Of a stretch of 36,247 nt of DNA, positions 16,029-22,665 are shown piece after piece. Position 1 is the first letter of the stretch. Every line of letters starts with the position of its first letter. The notes under the pieces are model-generated. The model saw only the letters and a program-made list of their open reading frames with translations. It was not told where the DNA came from and made no database searches. The stretch comes from a bacterium (lineage in GTDB: Bacteria; Cyanobacteriota; Vampirovibrionia; Gastranaerophilales; Gastranaerophilaceae): the NCBI GenBank assembly GCA_014803505.1, contig JAAVBM010000080.1, forward strand, positions 1 through 36,247, read 5' to 3'. A program made the position numbers and the translations under genes.

Positions 16029-16550
16029 ATGATTTCTGGAGTTTCAAACAGTTCTAATACTGCTGAAGTTAGAAAAACTACATCGACTGCAAAATCAGCA
16101 ACTACTAATACTGTTAAAATCGGAAAAAGTAGTAATAATGGTGTTTCGAAAGCAAAGAAAGAAGCTGCTGAAAACTTAAAAATGCGAGTTCTTCAATTGT
16201 TAAATTTGAAAGATGATTTTTTAAAGGTTTCAGTTGAGGTTATAAATAATAAATCCTATGTCAAAATTTCAAGGCCTGCCAATGATAAACGTCGAACAGC
16301 TCAAAGACGAGAATTTTCAAATGGTGCTATTAAGGAAAAACTTGGTATTAAAAAAGGTGTTTTAAAGGCAAATAATGATTTAGTAGATGTAACCGGCTCA
16401 CCTAATCTGTCCGAATCTTATGGTGCAACTATTGAGCCGGGAAAATCTCTACTTATTCCTATTTCTGATTTAGGACAAGATTATCCTTGGTATAAGTTTG
16501 GGGCAAAAGATTTGAAAAACTATGCGAATAATTATTTACAGACAGAATAA
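16029..16550 (+). CDS. hypothetical protein, 173 residues
   Basis: Function unknown. No signal peptide. The first 45 residues are low-complexity Ser/Thr/Asn/Lys (TTSTAKSATTNTVKIGKSS). The rest is a small alpha/beta domain with basic patches (RRTAQRREF) and a Tyr-rich C-terminus. AAGGAGG gives a strong ribosome site 5 nt before the ATG. It shares the promoter-like element of three other hypotheticals in the window. A disordered N-terminus on a leaderless small domain would fit a non-Sec exported protein, but that is speculation. Confidence 0.8.
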   Translation: MISGVSNSSNTAEVRKTTSTAKSATTNTVKIGKSSNNGVSKAKKEAAENLKMRVLQLLNLKDDFLKVSVEVINNKSYVKISRPANDKRRTAQRREFSNGAIKEKLGIKKGVLKANNDLVDVTGSPNLSESYGATIEPGKSLLIPISDLGQDYPWYKFGAKDLKNYANNYLQTE

Positions 16551-16572
16551 ATGTTTAAATATATTTTGGTGT

Positions 16573-16609
16573 AAAACAGATTAGAGTATAATCTCTAATC
16601 TGTTTTTTT
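16573..16609. terminator. bidirectional terminator overlapping the 3' end of the minus-strand gene
   Basis: A perfect 14-bp stem (16573-16586 with 16593-16606, core ACAGATTAGAG), 6-nt loop, T run on the plus strand and A run on the left. It ends the plus-strand gene at 16550. The minus-strand gene ends at 16595, so its last codons and stop lie in the hairpin. Confidence 0.88.
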
Positions 16610-16996
16610 AGTTAATGATAAAACGAATTCATTAAATGTTTTTAATTTTTCTGGAATATTTAGTTTTGCATCTTTTGTTTTTATCAGGTCTATTACAGAT
16701 TGAATAACACTCTCTTTGCTATGCTTTTTTGTTTTAAAACAAAAATTTTCCCACCCATCTTTTAGTTTTACTACTCCTAGTTCGATGTTGTATTCGCTGC
16801 TATAATAATTATTTGTAGGATTACTATAAATTAATGTGTCACTACCAATAGCTTCATTCTCTGCAATAGTTTTCTTTATTGATGGAGAATCTAGTACAGC
16901 TTCTAAAATTCGAGGTTCCCATTCGTTTACTTTTGGGAAAAATTTTACTCCATTGAAATTTTGATTATTGTTTTGTGTTATTGGATTTACTTGCAT
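16595..16996 (-). CDS. hypothetical protein with N-terminal NFxG motif
   Basis: 133 residues, function unknown. It opens MQVNPITQNNNQNFNGVKF, an Asn-rich stretch ending in NFNGVKF; the gene at 29349-29675 opens in the same style with NSVNFKGIQK. No signal peptide. The rest looks like a compact alpha/beta domain (ELGVVKLKDGWENFCFKT) and a Lys-rich helical tail. AAAGGA lies about 11 nt before the ATG, a rather long spacing. Its last codons lie in the terminator hairpin shared with the convergent neighbour. Confidence 0.78.
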   Translation of the reverse strand: MQVNPITQNNNQNFNGVKFFPKVNEWEPRILEAVLDSPSIKKTIAENEAIGSDTLIYSNPTNNYYSSEYNIELGVVKLKDGWENFCFKTKKHSKESVIQSVIDLIKTKDAKLNIPEKLKTFNEFVLSLTKKTD

Positions 16997-17106
16997 AATA
17001 TATATTCCTTTAATTTTTATGTTTCAGTATTATAGTTAGTCCTGAAAAGAAATAATTTTTAACAAGAGAATTATAGCAAGGTTTTATAAGGAGTTCAATA
17101 TTACAA

Positions 17107-17134
17107 TAAAAAAGAGATTGTTATAATCTCTTTT
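17107..17134 (-). terminator. intrinsic terminator after tRNA-Leu
   Basis: A 10-bp stem AAAAGAGATT (17110-17119 with 17125-17134) and 5-nt loop; on the minus strand it is followed by a T run. It begins 2 nt after the CCA end of the tRNA. Confidence 0.85.
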
Positions 17135-17135
17135 A

Positions 17136-17220
17136 TGGTGTCGAAGAAGGGGGTCGAACCCTCAAGGTGTTAACCACACGAACCTGAATCGTGCGCGTCT
17201 ACCAATTCCGCCACTTCGAC
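17136..17220 (-). tRNA. tRNA-Leu (anticodon CAG)
   Basis: 85 nt including an encoded CCA. Acceptor GTCGAAG pairs with CTTCGAC, discriminator A then CCA. The anticodon stem CACGA/TCGTG carries loop TTCAGGT, giving anticodon CAG, which reads CUG codons. A long variable arm (class II) precedes the T arm GAGGG-TTCGACC-CCCTT. The D arm has GGAATTGGTAGAC. Confidence 0.97.
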
Positions 17221-17324
17221 AAGTACTATTTAGTTTTTCGCGTCTTATTGCGGATGAGCTCTCGCTCCCTATCCTCAAAAGATACTTAATCTTTATCGTC
17301 GGCAGAGTGCCACTTCGACATATA
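17221..17324 (-). other. structured non-coding stretch 5' of tRNA-Leu
   Basis: 104 nt between an XRE-type gene and the tRNA, noticeably richer in G+C than the surroundings. On the minus strand it could fold into three hairpins: 17301-17311 (GGCA-3-TGCC), 17278-17294 (AAAGAT-5-ATCTTT) and 17252-17274 (GGAT/ATCC around GAGC-GAGA-GCTC, a GNRA tetraloop). It starts with a 12-bp exact copy of the tRNA 5' region (17309-17320 versus 17210-17221, GCCACTTCGACA). It could be a tRNA precursor leader, a tRNA duplication relic or an unknown small RNA. Confidence 0.45.
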
Positions 17325-17729
17325 TTACGATAATATTTGGAACGGACATTTTGTGCAATGCGCTTTTGGATGAAGTATTAAATTATCTTCTAAATCATAC
17401 ATTCTTGCAATTCTTGTATCTAAAGGCGCTCCACATTTTGGACATTTTAGTCCTCCGGCTCCATTTAAAATCAATTGTTTTAAACTCTCTATAATTTCAG
17501 GTGAAATTATGTCTGATGCAATGTCCTTTTCATATTTTTTGATTTCGTGAGGTTCACATTTTAAAGCTTTTGCTAATGCCTGTCTTACTGTAACCGATAA
17601 AAACAGTTCCTTACCAGCTTCTACTTCTTCTACAATTTCAACTGATATGTTTGCTGCAATTGCTAGTCCTTTTTGCGTTAAACCTAATTCGTTTCTTTTG
17701 TTTTGTATAAATCCTGCTAATGTTTTCAT
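17325..17729 (-). CDS. XRE-type HTH protein with C-terminal zinc ribbon
   Basis: 134 residues. The N-terminal helix-turn-helix (about 5-62; IQNKRNELGLTQKGLAIAA then ISVEIVEEVEAGK) is of the Cro/C1 type. The C-terminal 40 residues hold two CxxC pairs, CPKCGAPLD and CTKC, a zinc ribbon. It is probably a small DNA-binding regulator; the target is unknown. No Shine-Dalgarno sequence: an extended -10 lies 7 nt before the ATG, so the mRNA is probably leaderless. Downstream on the same strand come the structured stretch and tRNA-Leu with no terminator between, so read-through into the tRNA is possible. Confidence 0.84.
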   Translation of the reverse strand: MKTLAGFIQNKRNELGLTQKGLAIAANISVEIVEEVEAGKELFLSVTVRQALAKALKCEPHEIKKYEKDIASDIISPEIIESLKQLILNGAGGLKCPKCGAPLDTRIARMYDLEDNLILHPKAHCTKCPFQILS

Positions 17730-17736
17730 ACAAAAT

Positions 17737-17742
17737 ATGATA
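17737..17742 (-). promoter_or_regulatory. extended -10 box of the XRE-type gene, leaderless layout
   Basis: On the minus strand TGCTATCAT, an extended -10 (TATCAT at 17737-17742), then 7 nt to the ATG. No good -35, as is common with extended -10 promoters. Confidence 0.5.
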
Positions 17743-17764
17743 GCATAAATTCATTATATTTATA

Positions 17765-17886
17765 ATTGTTAAGGAATGTAAAGTAAATTTATTGCACTGA
17801 AAACCACTAAAATCAATACTTTTGTTTATTGCTGTTTAAAATTAATGATAAATGCATGCAATTTTTCGATTAAAAAATCTTTTATA
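17765..17886 (+). promoter_or_regulatory. shared regulatory module upstream of the 394-residue gene
   Basis: The upstream element ATTGTTAAGGAATGTAAA (17765-17782) matches 17 of 18 bases at 21914-21931. Read on the minus strand it is TTTACAT-TCC-TTAACA, direct repeats about 11 bp apart. The core boxes are CAATTT (17859-17864), exactly 16 nt, then TTTATA (17881-17886, part of TTTATATAAGT), 42 nt before the ATG, the same distance as at 22018. Confidence 0.55.
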
Positions 17887-17927
17887 TAAGTACGGGGAAC
17901 TAAAAATAAAGAAATGGGGAAAAAGTT

Positions 17928-19112
17928 ATGGCTGCAACAGTTCAATCATATGCAAATATACCGTTTTGGAATTCTTTGCCAATGATGTATACAAATTATG
18001 CAGGAGATACTCAAATTAGTACTATCGAGCCATATGACGGTTATAATATTCAATATGGTTTAAATCCGGTAGCTATGAGTTCTATAGGTAATTGTTTAGC
18101 TGCCCCTGCTTATTATGGAGGCGGTTCTGTAGAAATTCCTCCGGCTGCCATGGCTGCTGGTCGTGCTATGGCTGACTACTGTTTAGATAATATGACAAAA
18201 CAGAACTTTAATACTCATTTAAATAGTATTTCTCAAATGAAAATGCGTCTTAATTCAGAATTCCAAGATCCAAATAAAACTGAAGAACAACGTAATAAAA
18301 TTGAAGAAATGATAAAAAAACTTGATCAGCAAGCAGAAAAGCTTAAAGAAATAATGGAATCTACAGAGTTGGATTCTACGGGCAAGTATCAACAAGAAGA
18401 ACAACTTAGAATGGGTACTAATGTACTTATAAGAGAACTTCTAAAAGAACTTCAGGACATGAAAGCTAATTCAAATGCTGATTCTGTAGATGATGCTAAT
18501 AATGACGGTTCTGATAATGTAGGCAACGACGGTAATGCTAATAGTGCTGACGATGTTGACGGCTCTAATGATGCAGATAATGCTAATGGAGCTGATGACG
18601 ATGCAGATGTAGACTCTACTCAAAACAATAGCACAGTTGATAATTTTGATGTATCAACTAAGGCTGCAGTAGATCAATTATACGATGCAATGTATTGTTG
18701 GGGTACTGATGATCAAAAAATGGAAGAAGTATTAAACCTTGTAAATAAAGATAATGTTATGGATTTAATGTTAGCTTGGAATAAGTTCCATTCAGCAGAA
18801 AAAGGTGAATCTTTTATGGAAGCCTTTATGTGGGATGCTGATTCAGGATTCTTGTGCGCAGGCGGTCAAAAGGTTAAATATGGTAAACTAATTGCCAGAG
18901 CATTGCGTGATAAGGCTGAAGAACTTGGTGTCTATGATGAGTTAAGAAGCGATTTTGCTGCAATTGATAAAGAAATGGGCAGTATCTTCTATGTAAGTAA
19001 TGATGTTTATAAAAATTATGACAATATTATAAAAGTTATTGCTGAAAAAATGGGAAGTAAGTATGGTTCACCAACTTCTACTAAAGCTCCTGAATCAGAA
19101 GAAAACAAGTAA
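17928..19112 (+). CDS. hypothetical protein with acidic linker and annexin-like motif
   Basis: 394 residues, function unknown, no signal peptide. Residues 1-80 are Tyr/Pro/Gly/Asn-rich; 100-180 form charged helices (QRNKIEEMIKKLDQQAEKLK). Residues 181-238 are a low-complexity Asn/Asp/Ala linker (e.g. NNDGSDNVGNDGNANSADD). The C-terminal domain opens AAVDQLYDAMYCWGTDDQKM (246-265), which resembles the first part of an annexin repeat (LxxAMxGxGTDE), though the first Gly is Cys. With the acidic linker this hints at Ca2+ binding; it is only a motif-level likeness. AAATGGGGAAAAAG precedes the ATG. Ended by a hairpin at 19191. Confidence 0.82.
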   Translation: MAATVQSYANIPFWNSLPMMYTNYAGDTQISTIEPYDGYNIQYGLNPVAMSSIGNCLAAPAYYGGGSVEIPPAAMAAGRAMADYCLDNMTKQNFNTHLNSISQMKMRLNSEFQDPNKTEEQRNKIEEMIKKLDQQAEKLKEIMESTELDSTGKYQQEEQLRMGTNVLIRELLKELQDMKANSNADSVDDANNDGSDNVGNDGNANSADDVDGSNDADNANGADDDADVDSTQNNSTVDNFDVSTKAAVDQLYDAMYCWGTDDQKMEEVLNLVNKDNVMDLMLAWNKFHSAEKGESFMEAFMWDADSGFLCAGGQKVKYGKLIARALRDKAEELGVYDELRSDFAAIDKEMGSIFYVSNDVYKNYDNIIKVIAEKMGSKYGSPTSTKAPESEENK

Positions 19113-19190
19113 TAAAGATATTATAATTCCTCATATAAGAGAAATGTGAAAATATATCCTAAGGTTAGTAAAGTAGTGTAGAAATATTTG

Positions 19191-19221
19191 TCCTGCAAAA
19201 TTATTGCAGGACTTTTCTTTT
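19191..19221 (+). terminator. intrinsic terminator after the 394-residue gene
   Basis: Stem TCCTGCAA (19191-19198) with TTGCAGGA (19204-19211), loop AATTA, followed by CTTTTCTTTT. Confidence 0.88.
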
Positions 19222-19231
19222 GTGTAATCGG

Positions 19232-19286
19232 TGGTAAAATTGATGGCAAAATGCCTCGTCCGGCCGAGGACTTGATTTTTTTTTTT
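19232..19286 (+). promoter_or_regulatory. candidate rpsO leader: extended -10, hairpin and T11 run
   Basis: An extended -10 TGGTAAAAT (19232-19240) would start RNA near 19247. A GC-rich hairpin CCTCG-TCCGGC-CGAGG (19254-19269) follows, then eleven T (19276-19286), the form of an attenuator. A small alternative hairpin GGCA-AAA-TGCC (19245-19255) shares two bases with it. Ribosomal protein genes often have such autoregulatory leaders. Confidence 0.4.
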
Positions 19287-19314
19287 GACCATATTATTAT
19301 CACAAATGTAGAGT
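19285..19314 (+). promoter_or_regulatory. possible second promoter of rpsO
   Basis: -35 TTGACC (19285-19290), 18-bp spacer, -10 TAGAGT (19309-19314). This would give a transcript that bypasses the upstream hairpin. Confidence 0.4.
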
Positions 19315-19356
19315 GCTTACGCCAATAATCACTCAACAAAGAAAAGGATAACTAAT

Positions 19357-19626
19357 ATGCCAATTAACTTAAAAAACAAACAAGAAATTGTTAAAGAATT
19401 CGGAAAGAATGAACAAGACACAGGGTCAGCATCAGTACAAATTGCTATGATGACTAAAAAAATCAGTGAATTAACTGAACACTTAAAATCAAACAAAAAA
19501 GATTTCGCGACTAAAAGAGGTCTTTTGATGATGGTAGGTAAAAGAAAAAGATTACTTTCTTACGTTAAATCACAAAATCTTGACGAATACAGAGAATTAA
19601 TTAAAAAGTTAAAGATTAGAGGTTAA
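19357..19626 (+). CDS. rpsO: 30S ribosomal protein S15
   Basis: 89 residues, the normal length. S15 binds 16S rRNA helices 20-22 early in small-subunit assembly. Family signatures are TGSASVQIAMMTKKISELTEHL, with the rRNA-contacting RGLLMMVGKRKRLLSYVK stretch near the end. AAAGGA precedes the ATG. Followed closely by a strong terminator, so it is monocistronic here. In E. coli S15 represses its own mRNA; the leader hairpin upstream may serve a similar role. Confidence 0.98.
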   Translation: MPINLKNKQEIVKEFGKNEQDTGSASVQIAMMTKKISELTEHLKSNKKDFATKRGLLMMVGKRKRLLSYVKSQNLDEYRELIKKLKIRG

Positions 19627-19639
19627 TCTGAAAAAATTT

Positions 19640-19677
19640 AAGCGGCTGGCTTTTTTAAGAAAGTCAGCCGCTTTTAA
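19640..19677 (+). terminator. intrinsic terminator of rpsO
   Basis: A 14-bp stem (19640-19653 with 19660-19673, core AAGCGGCTG, one G-U pair), 6-nt loop, then TT. It lies between rpsO and hydF. Confidence 0.9.
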
Positions 19678-19690
19678 TATAGGGAGTTTT

Positions 19691-20887
19691 ATGAAAACAT
19701 TAAAATCAATGCGTTTGCATATCGGATTATTTGGAAAAACGAATGTTGGAAAGTCATCAGTTTTAAATAAAATAACTAATCAAGATGTTTCTATTGTATC
19801 TGATATTGCGGGTACGACGACTGATGTTGTTGAAAAATCAATGGAGCTATTGCCTGTTGGTCCTGTGAATTTCTTGGATACCGCCGGAATTGATGATAAG
19901 ACTGCTCTTTCTTCTGAAAGAATTGAAAAAACCATGAAGGTCTTAAATAGAACGGATGTAGGGGTTGTAATTTGTGATTTTAATGGTTTAGATGATTATG
20001 AATGGGCATTGATTGAAAAATTTAATGAACTTAAAATACCTTTTATTGTTTTAGTGAATAAAACTGATGTTAAGTCGATTGAGAATTCTGAGCTTGAACG
20101 TATTAAGTCTTTTACAGAGTATGTAATTACTACTTCTGCAAAAACTGATGACCAGTTGATATATAAGTTTAAAGAAACATTGGTAAAACTTCTTCCTGAT
20201 AGTTTTGTGAATTCACCTAAAATAGCAGGAGATTTAGTGCCTGAAAAAAGTACTGTAATTTTGGTTATACCGATAGATAAAGAGGCACCTAAAGGAAGAA
20301 TTATTTTACCTCAGGTTCAGACGTTGAGAGATTTGTTGGATAGTAATTGTGTAACGATTGCAGTTAAGGAAACAGAGTTGAAAGATGCGATAGATAACTT
20401 GAAGGTTCCACCATCTCTTGTTATAACTGATTCTCAGGCTTTTAAGAAAGTTTCGGAAATTGTACCTGATAATATTGCGCTAACATCATTTTCAATTCTT
20501 TTTGCCAGATTAAAAGGTGATTTAAATGCTTTTGTAGAAGGTGCTACGGCAATCGAAAATCTTAGGGATGGTGACAAAGTTTTAATATTAGAAAGTTGTA
20601 CACATCATGCAATTGACGATGATATTGGAAGGGTTAAAATTCCGAGGTTACTTAAACAAAAAACAGGAAAGAACTTGGTTATAGAAAATATTTCAGGTCA
20701 TGATTTTCCTGATATTTCTGATTATAAATTGATTATTCATTGTGGTGCTTGTATGACAAATCGCCGCGAGGTTCTATCAAGAATATTAATTGCTAATCAA
20801 AAGAATGTTCCAATAACAAATTATGGTATTGCAATTTCATATTGTTTAGGCATATTGCCTCGTGCGTTGAAAATTTTTGAAGTATAA
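19691..20887 (+). CDS. hydF: [FeFe]-hydrogenase H-cluster maturation GTPase HydF
   Basis: HydF is the scaffold on which HydE and HydG build the 2Fe subcluster before transfer to HydA. 398 residues, normal. The N-terminal Era-like GTPase domain has LFGKTNVGKSSVLNK, DIAGTTTD, DTAG and NKTD. The C-terminal cluster-binding domain has the conserved CTHHAIDDDIGR and, about 50 residues later, HCGACM, together giving the CxH...HCxxC [4Fe-4S] ligand set. AGGGAG precedes the ATG. It implies an [FeFe] hydrogenase and hydE/hydG elsewhere in the genome, hence H2-evolving fermentation. A glycosyltransferase gene follows immediately. Confidence 0.95.
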   Translation: MKTLKSMRLHIGLFGKTNVGKSSVLNKITNQDVSIVSDIAGTTTDVVEKSMELLPVGPVNFLDTAGIDDKTALSSERIEKTMKVLNRTDVGVVICDFNGLDDYEWALIEKFNELKIPFIVLVNKTDVKSIENSELERIKSFTEYVITTSAKTDDQLIYKFKETLVKLLPDSFVNSPKIAGDLVPEKSTVILVIPIDKEAPKGRIILPQVQTLRDLLDSNCVTIAVKETELKDAIDNLKVPPSLVITDSQAFKKVSEIVPDNIALTSFSILFARLKGDLNAFVEGATAIENLRDGDKVLILESCTHHAIDDDIGRVKIPRLLKQKTGKNLVIENISGHDFPDISDYKLIIHCGACMTNRREVLSRILIANQKNVPITNYGIAISYCLGILPRALKIFEV

Positions 20888-20894
20888 TAAATAT

Positions 20895-21890
20895 ATGAGT
20901 GGAAATAAGAATATATTGGCTATAAATTTCGGTGGAATCGGAGATGAAATATTTTTTCTTCCGACACTTATTTCTTTACGAAAAGAGTTTCCAAATTCGA
21001 AAATTACTCTTGCCTTGGAACCAAGAAGTAAGAGTGTAAAAGATTTAACAGATGTAATTGATGAGCTTTTGTTGATTGATCCTAAGGGGCGCCGTAAATA
21101 TTTTGAAATGCTAAGACTTTTATTTGAAGCTCGTAGAGGAAAATATGATATTGTAGTTTCTTCCGGTGGGAATAAGTTGATAAGTATTTTACTGTTTTTG
21201 ACCGGTATAAAGGTTCGCTGCGGTTATGATACAGGAAAGTTGAGTAAAATTCTTTTGACCAACCCAATGCCTTTGAATAAAAATCAATATGCTTGCAAAA
21301 TGTATCATGACCTTATTCGAGATTTGACAAAATATAACACAGAACTTCCGGAAGTAAACATAAATCGAAAAGAAAAAATTTCTAATTCTGTTTTAATCCA
21401 TCCCGGAGTTAGTAAGTTAAGTGTTCAGAAAAAATGTATTAAAACGATTACTCCTCAAGTTTGGGCAAAAACTATTGATTTACTTGTTGCAGAAGGTAAA
21501 AAGGTTATGTTAGTTGGCGGACCTGATGATAAAGAATGTATTGAAACAATTCTTGAAAATGTAAGAACTCATAATTTTGAAAATCTATATGGGACAACTA
21601 AAAATCTTAAAGAGTTAGGAGAATTGATTTCATCTGCTGAAAAATTCTTATGTTCAGATTCAGCACCATTGCATGTTGCAGTTGCTTTGGGCGTTAAGAC
21701 TTATGTAATATTTGGTCCTACTGATGATAATGCTCTTATCCCCAAAAATGGTAATGTTATCGCAATAAAAGCTAATGATAAATGTGAATTGAAACCTTGT
21801 TTGTGGGCAAGACGTCAAACAACTTGTGATAATCTTGATTGTTTGAATATTACAGCATCTCAAATTGTATCTGTTTTGTTGGGTTCATAG
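20895..21890 (+). CDS. glycosyltransferase family 9 (heptosyltransferase-like)
   Basis: 331 residues. GT9 enzymes transfer heptose or related sugars from ADP-activated donors to lipopolysaccharide core. The N-terminus NILAINFGGIGDEIFFLPTL carries the GDxxxxxP motif of the family. The C-terminal half has VLIHPGVS, LVGGPDDKE, SAEKFLCSDSAPLHVAVALG and a Cys-rich end (CELKPCLWARRQTTCDNLDC) like WaaF-type proteins. A TTG start 18 nt upstream (20877), inside hydF, is possible, but the ATG at 20895 starts right at the conserved domain. It follows hydF by 7 nt, so the two are probably cotranscribed, though no functional link is evident. It suggests a diderm envelope. Confidence 0.88.
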   Translation: MSGNKNILAINFGGIGDEIFFLPTLISLRKEFPNSKITLALEPRSKSVKDLTDVIDELLLIDPKGRRKYFEMLRLLFEARRGKYDIVVSSGGNKLISILLFLTGIKVRCGYDTGKLSKILLTNPMPLNKNQYACKMYHDLIRDLTKYNTELPEVNINRKEKISNSVLIHPGVSKLSVQKKCIKTITPQVWAKTIDLLVAEGKKVMLVGGPDDKECIETILENVRTHNFENLYGTTKNLKELGELISSAEKFLCSDSAPLHVAVALGVKTYVIFGPTDDNALIPKNGNVIAIKANDKCELKPCLWARRQTTCDNLDCLNITASQIVSVLLGS

Positions 21891-21913
21891 CCTCTGTTTA
21901 TAAGCTTTTTTCT

Positions 21914-21976
21914 ATTGTTACGGAATGTAAATAAATGTGCTTATTGTGCAATTTCACACAAAAAAAATACTTTATA
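21914..21976 (+). promoter_or_regulatory. shared regulatory module upstream of the 194-residue gene
   Basis: ATTGTTACGGAATGTAAA (21914-21931) differs from the element at 17765 by one base in 18. CAATTT (21949-21954), exactly 16 nt with an A run, then TTTATA (21971-21976, inside TTTATATAAGT), 42 nt before the ATG. The TGCAATTT and TTTATATAAGT blocks are identical to those at 17857-17891. Confidence 0.58.
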
Positions 21977-22017
21977 TAAGTGTATAGATAGTAGTGTGTG
22001 AAAGGTTATAGTGTTTT

Positions 22018-22602
22018 ATGGCATACAGTGATGTAGCAACCGTTGGATTTGCGCTTAGAAACATTGATAAAACCAGTTCAGGTGATTTTGGTAGATTGCC
22101 TGTTGCTGTTGGGCAAACTTATAATGCACTAAAAGCTGCTTTGAATATGGATAATTCTATTTCTAAGACGGCTAAAAATATATTTAATGCCGGTATCGAA
22201 GTTGCAAAATCAGATAAGGTATTTAATGGAGTTTCTAAAACTGTTAAGTTCGCAAGTGAACATGTAAATCCTCTAATTGTTTGTTCTAGTGGAGTTAAAG
22301 TGTTGCTTGCTGATGATAAAAAATCTGCAATTATATCCGAAGGCGGATGTCTTGCCGGTATGTTTTTAACTGAAGGTTTGATGAAAAAACACTTGAACAA
22401 AGTTTTAGATAAGTTACCTGTCAGTGCAAAATGGAAACCTATAATTAAAGGTATAATTTTTATCGCAGGTTCAATTGGCGGTTCTACATTAGGTCAAAAA
22501 TTGGGTGATAATATTGCTGAAGCTTTGAAATCTCCTGAACAACTTCTAAAAGAAGAAATAGCAGCAAGAGCAAAAGCTAAACCGATTAATGTTAAATCAT
22601 AA
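22018..22602 (+). CDS. hypothetical protein with glycine-zipper helix
   Basis: 194 residues, function unknown. No cleavable signal; the N-terminus is MAYSDVATVGFALRNIDKTS. Two moderately hydrophobic stretches occur: VNPLIVCSSGVKVLLA (about 89-104) and a glycine zipper IIFIAGSIGGSTLGQKLG (about 147-164), which may insert into a membrane. The last 30 residues are a charged helix. AAAGG lies 13 nt upstream, a weak ribosome site. Its upstream region is nearly the same as that of the 394-residue gene, so the two are probably co-regulated. Confidence 0.8.
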   Translation: MAYSDVATVGFALRNIDKTSSGDFGRLPVAVGQTYNALKAALNMDNSISKTAKNIFNAGIEVAKSDKVFNGVSKTVKFASEHVNPLIVCSSGVKVLLADDKKSAIISEGGCLAGMFLTEGLMKKHLNKVLDKLPVSAKWKPIIKGIIFIAGSIGGSTLGQKLGDNIAEALKSPEQLLKEEIAARAKAKPINVKS

Positions 22603-22615
22603 TTAAATAATTAAC

Positions 22616-22644
22616 TTGCGACAATAACGAGCTTGGGCTATAAT
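22616..22644 (+). promoter_or_regulatory. sigma70 promoter of dapF
   Basis: -35 TTGCGA (22616-22621), 17-bp spacer, -10 TATAAT (22639-22644). A short leader with AGAGG precedes the ATG. Confidence 0.78.
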
Positions 22645-22665
22645 TTACTCTAAAAGAGGTAAATT

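Noticed and set aside
17221-17320. Second tRNA gene next to tRNA-Leu
   Set aside because: Only the 5' 12 bases match; no T arm, anticodon arm or CCA end can be built.
17240-17320. Hammerhead or similar ribozyme in the structured stretch
   Set aside because: The core sequences (CUGAUGA and GAAA) are absent on both strands.
18481-18640. Asp/Asn-rich stretch as foreign or repeat DNA
   Set aside because: Codons are those of the rest of the gene and no exact DNA repeat occurs; it is a low-complexity linker.
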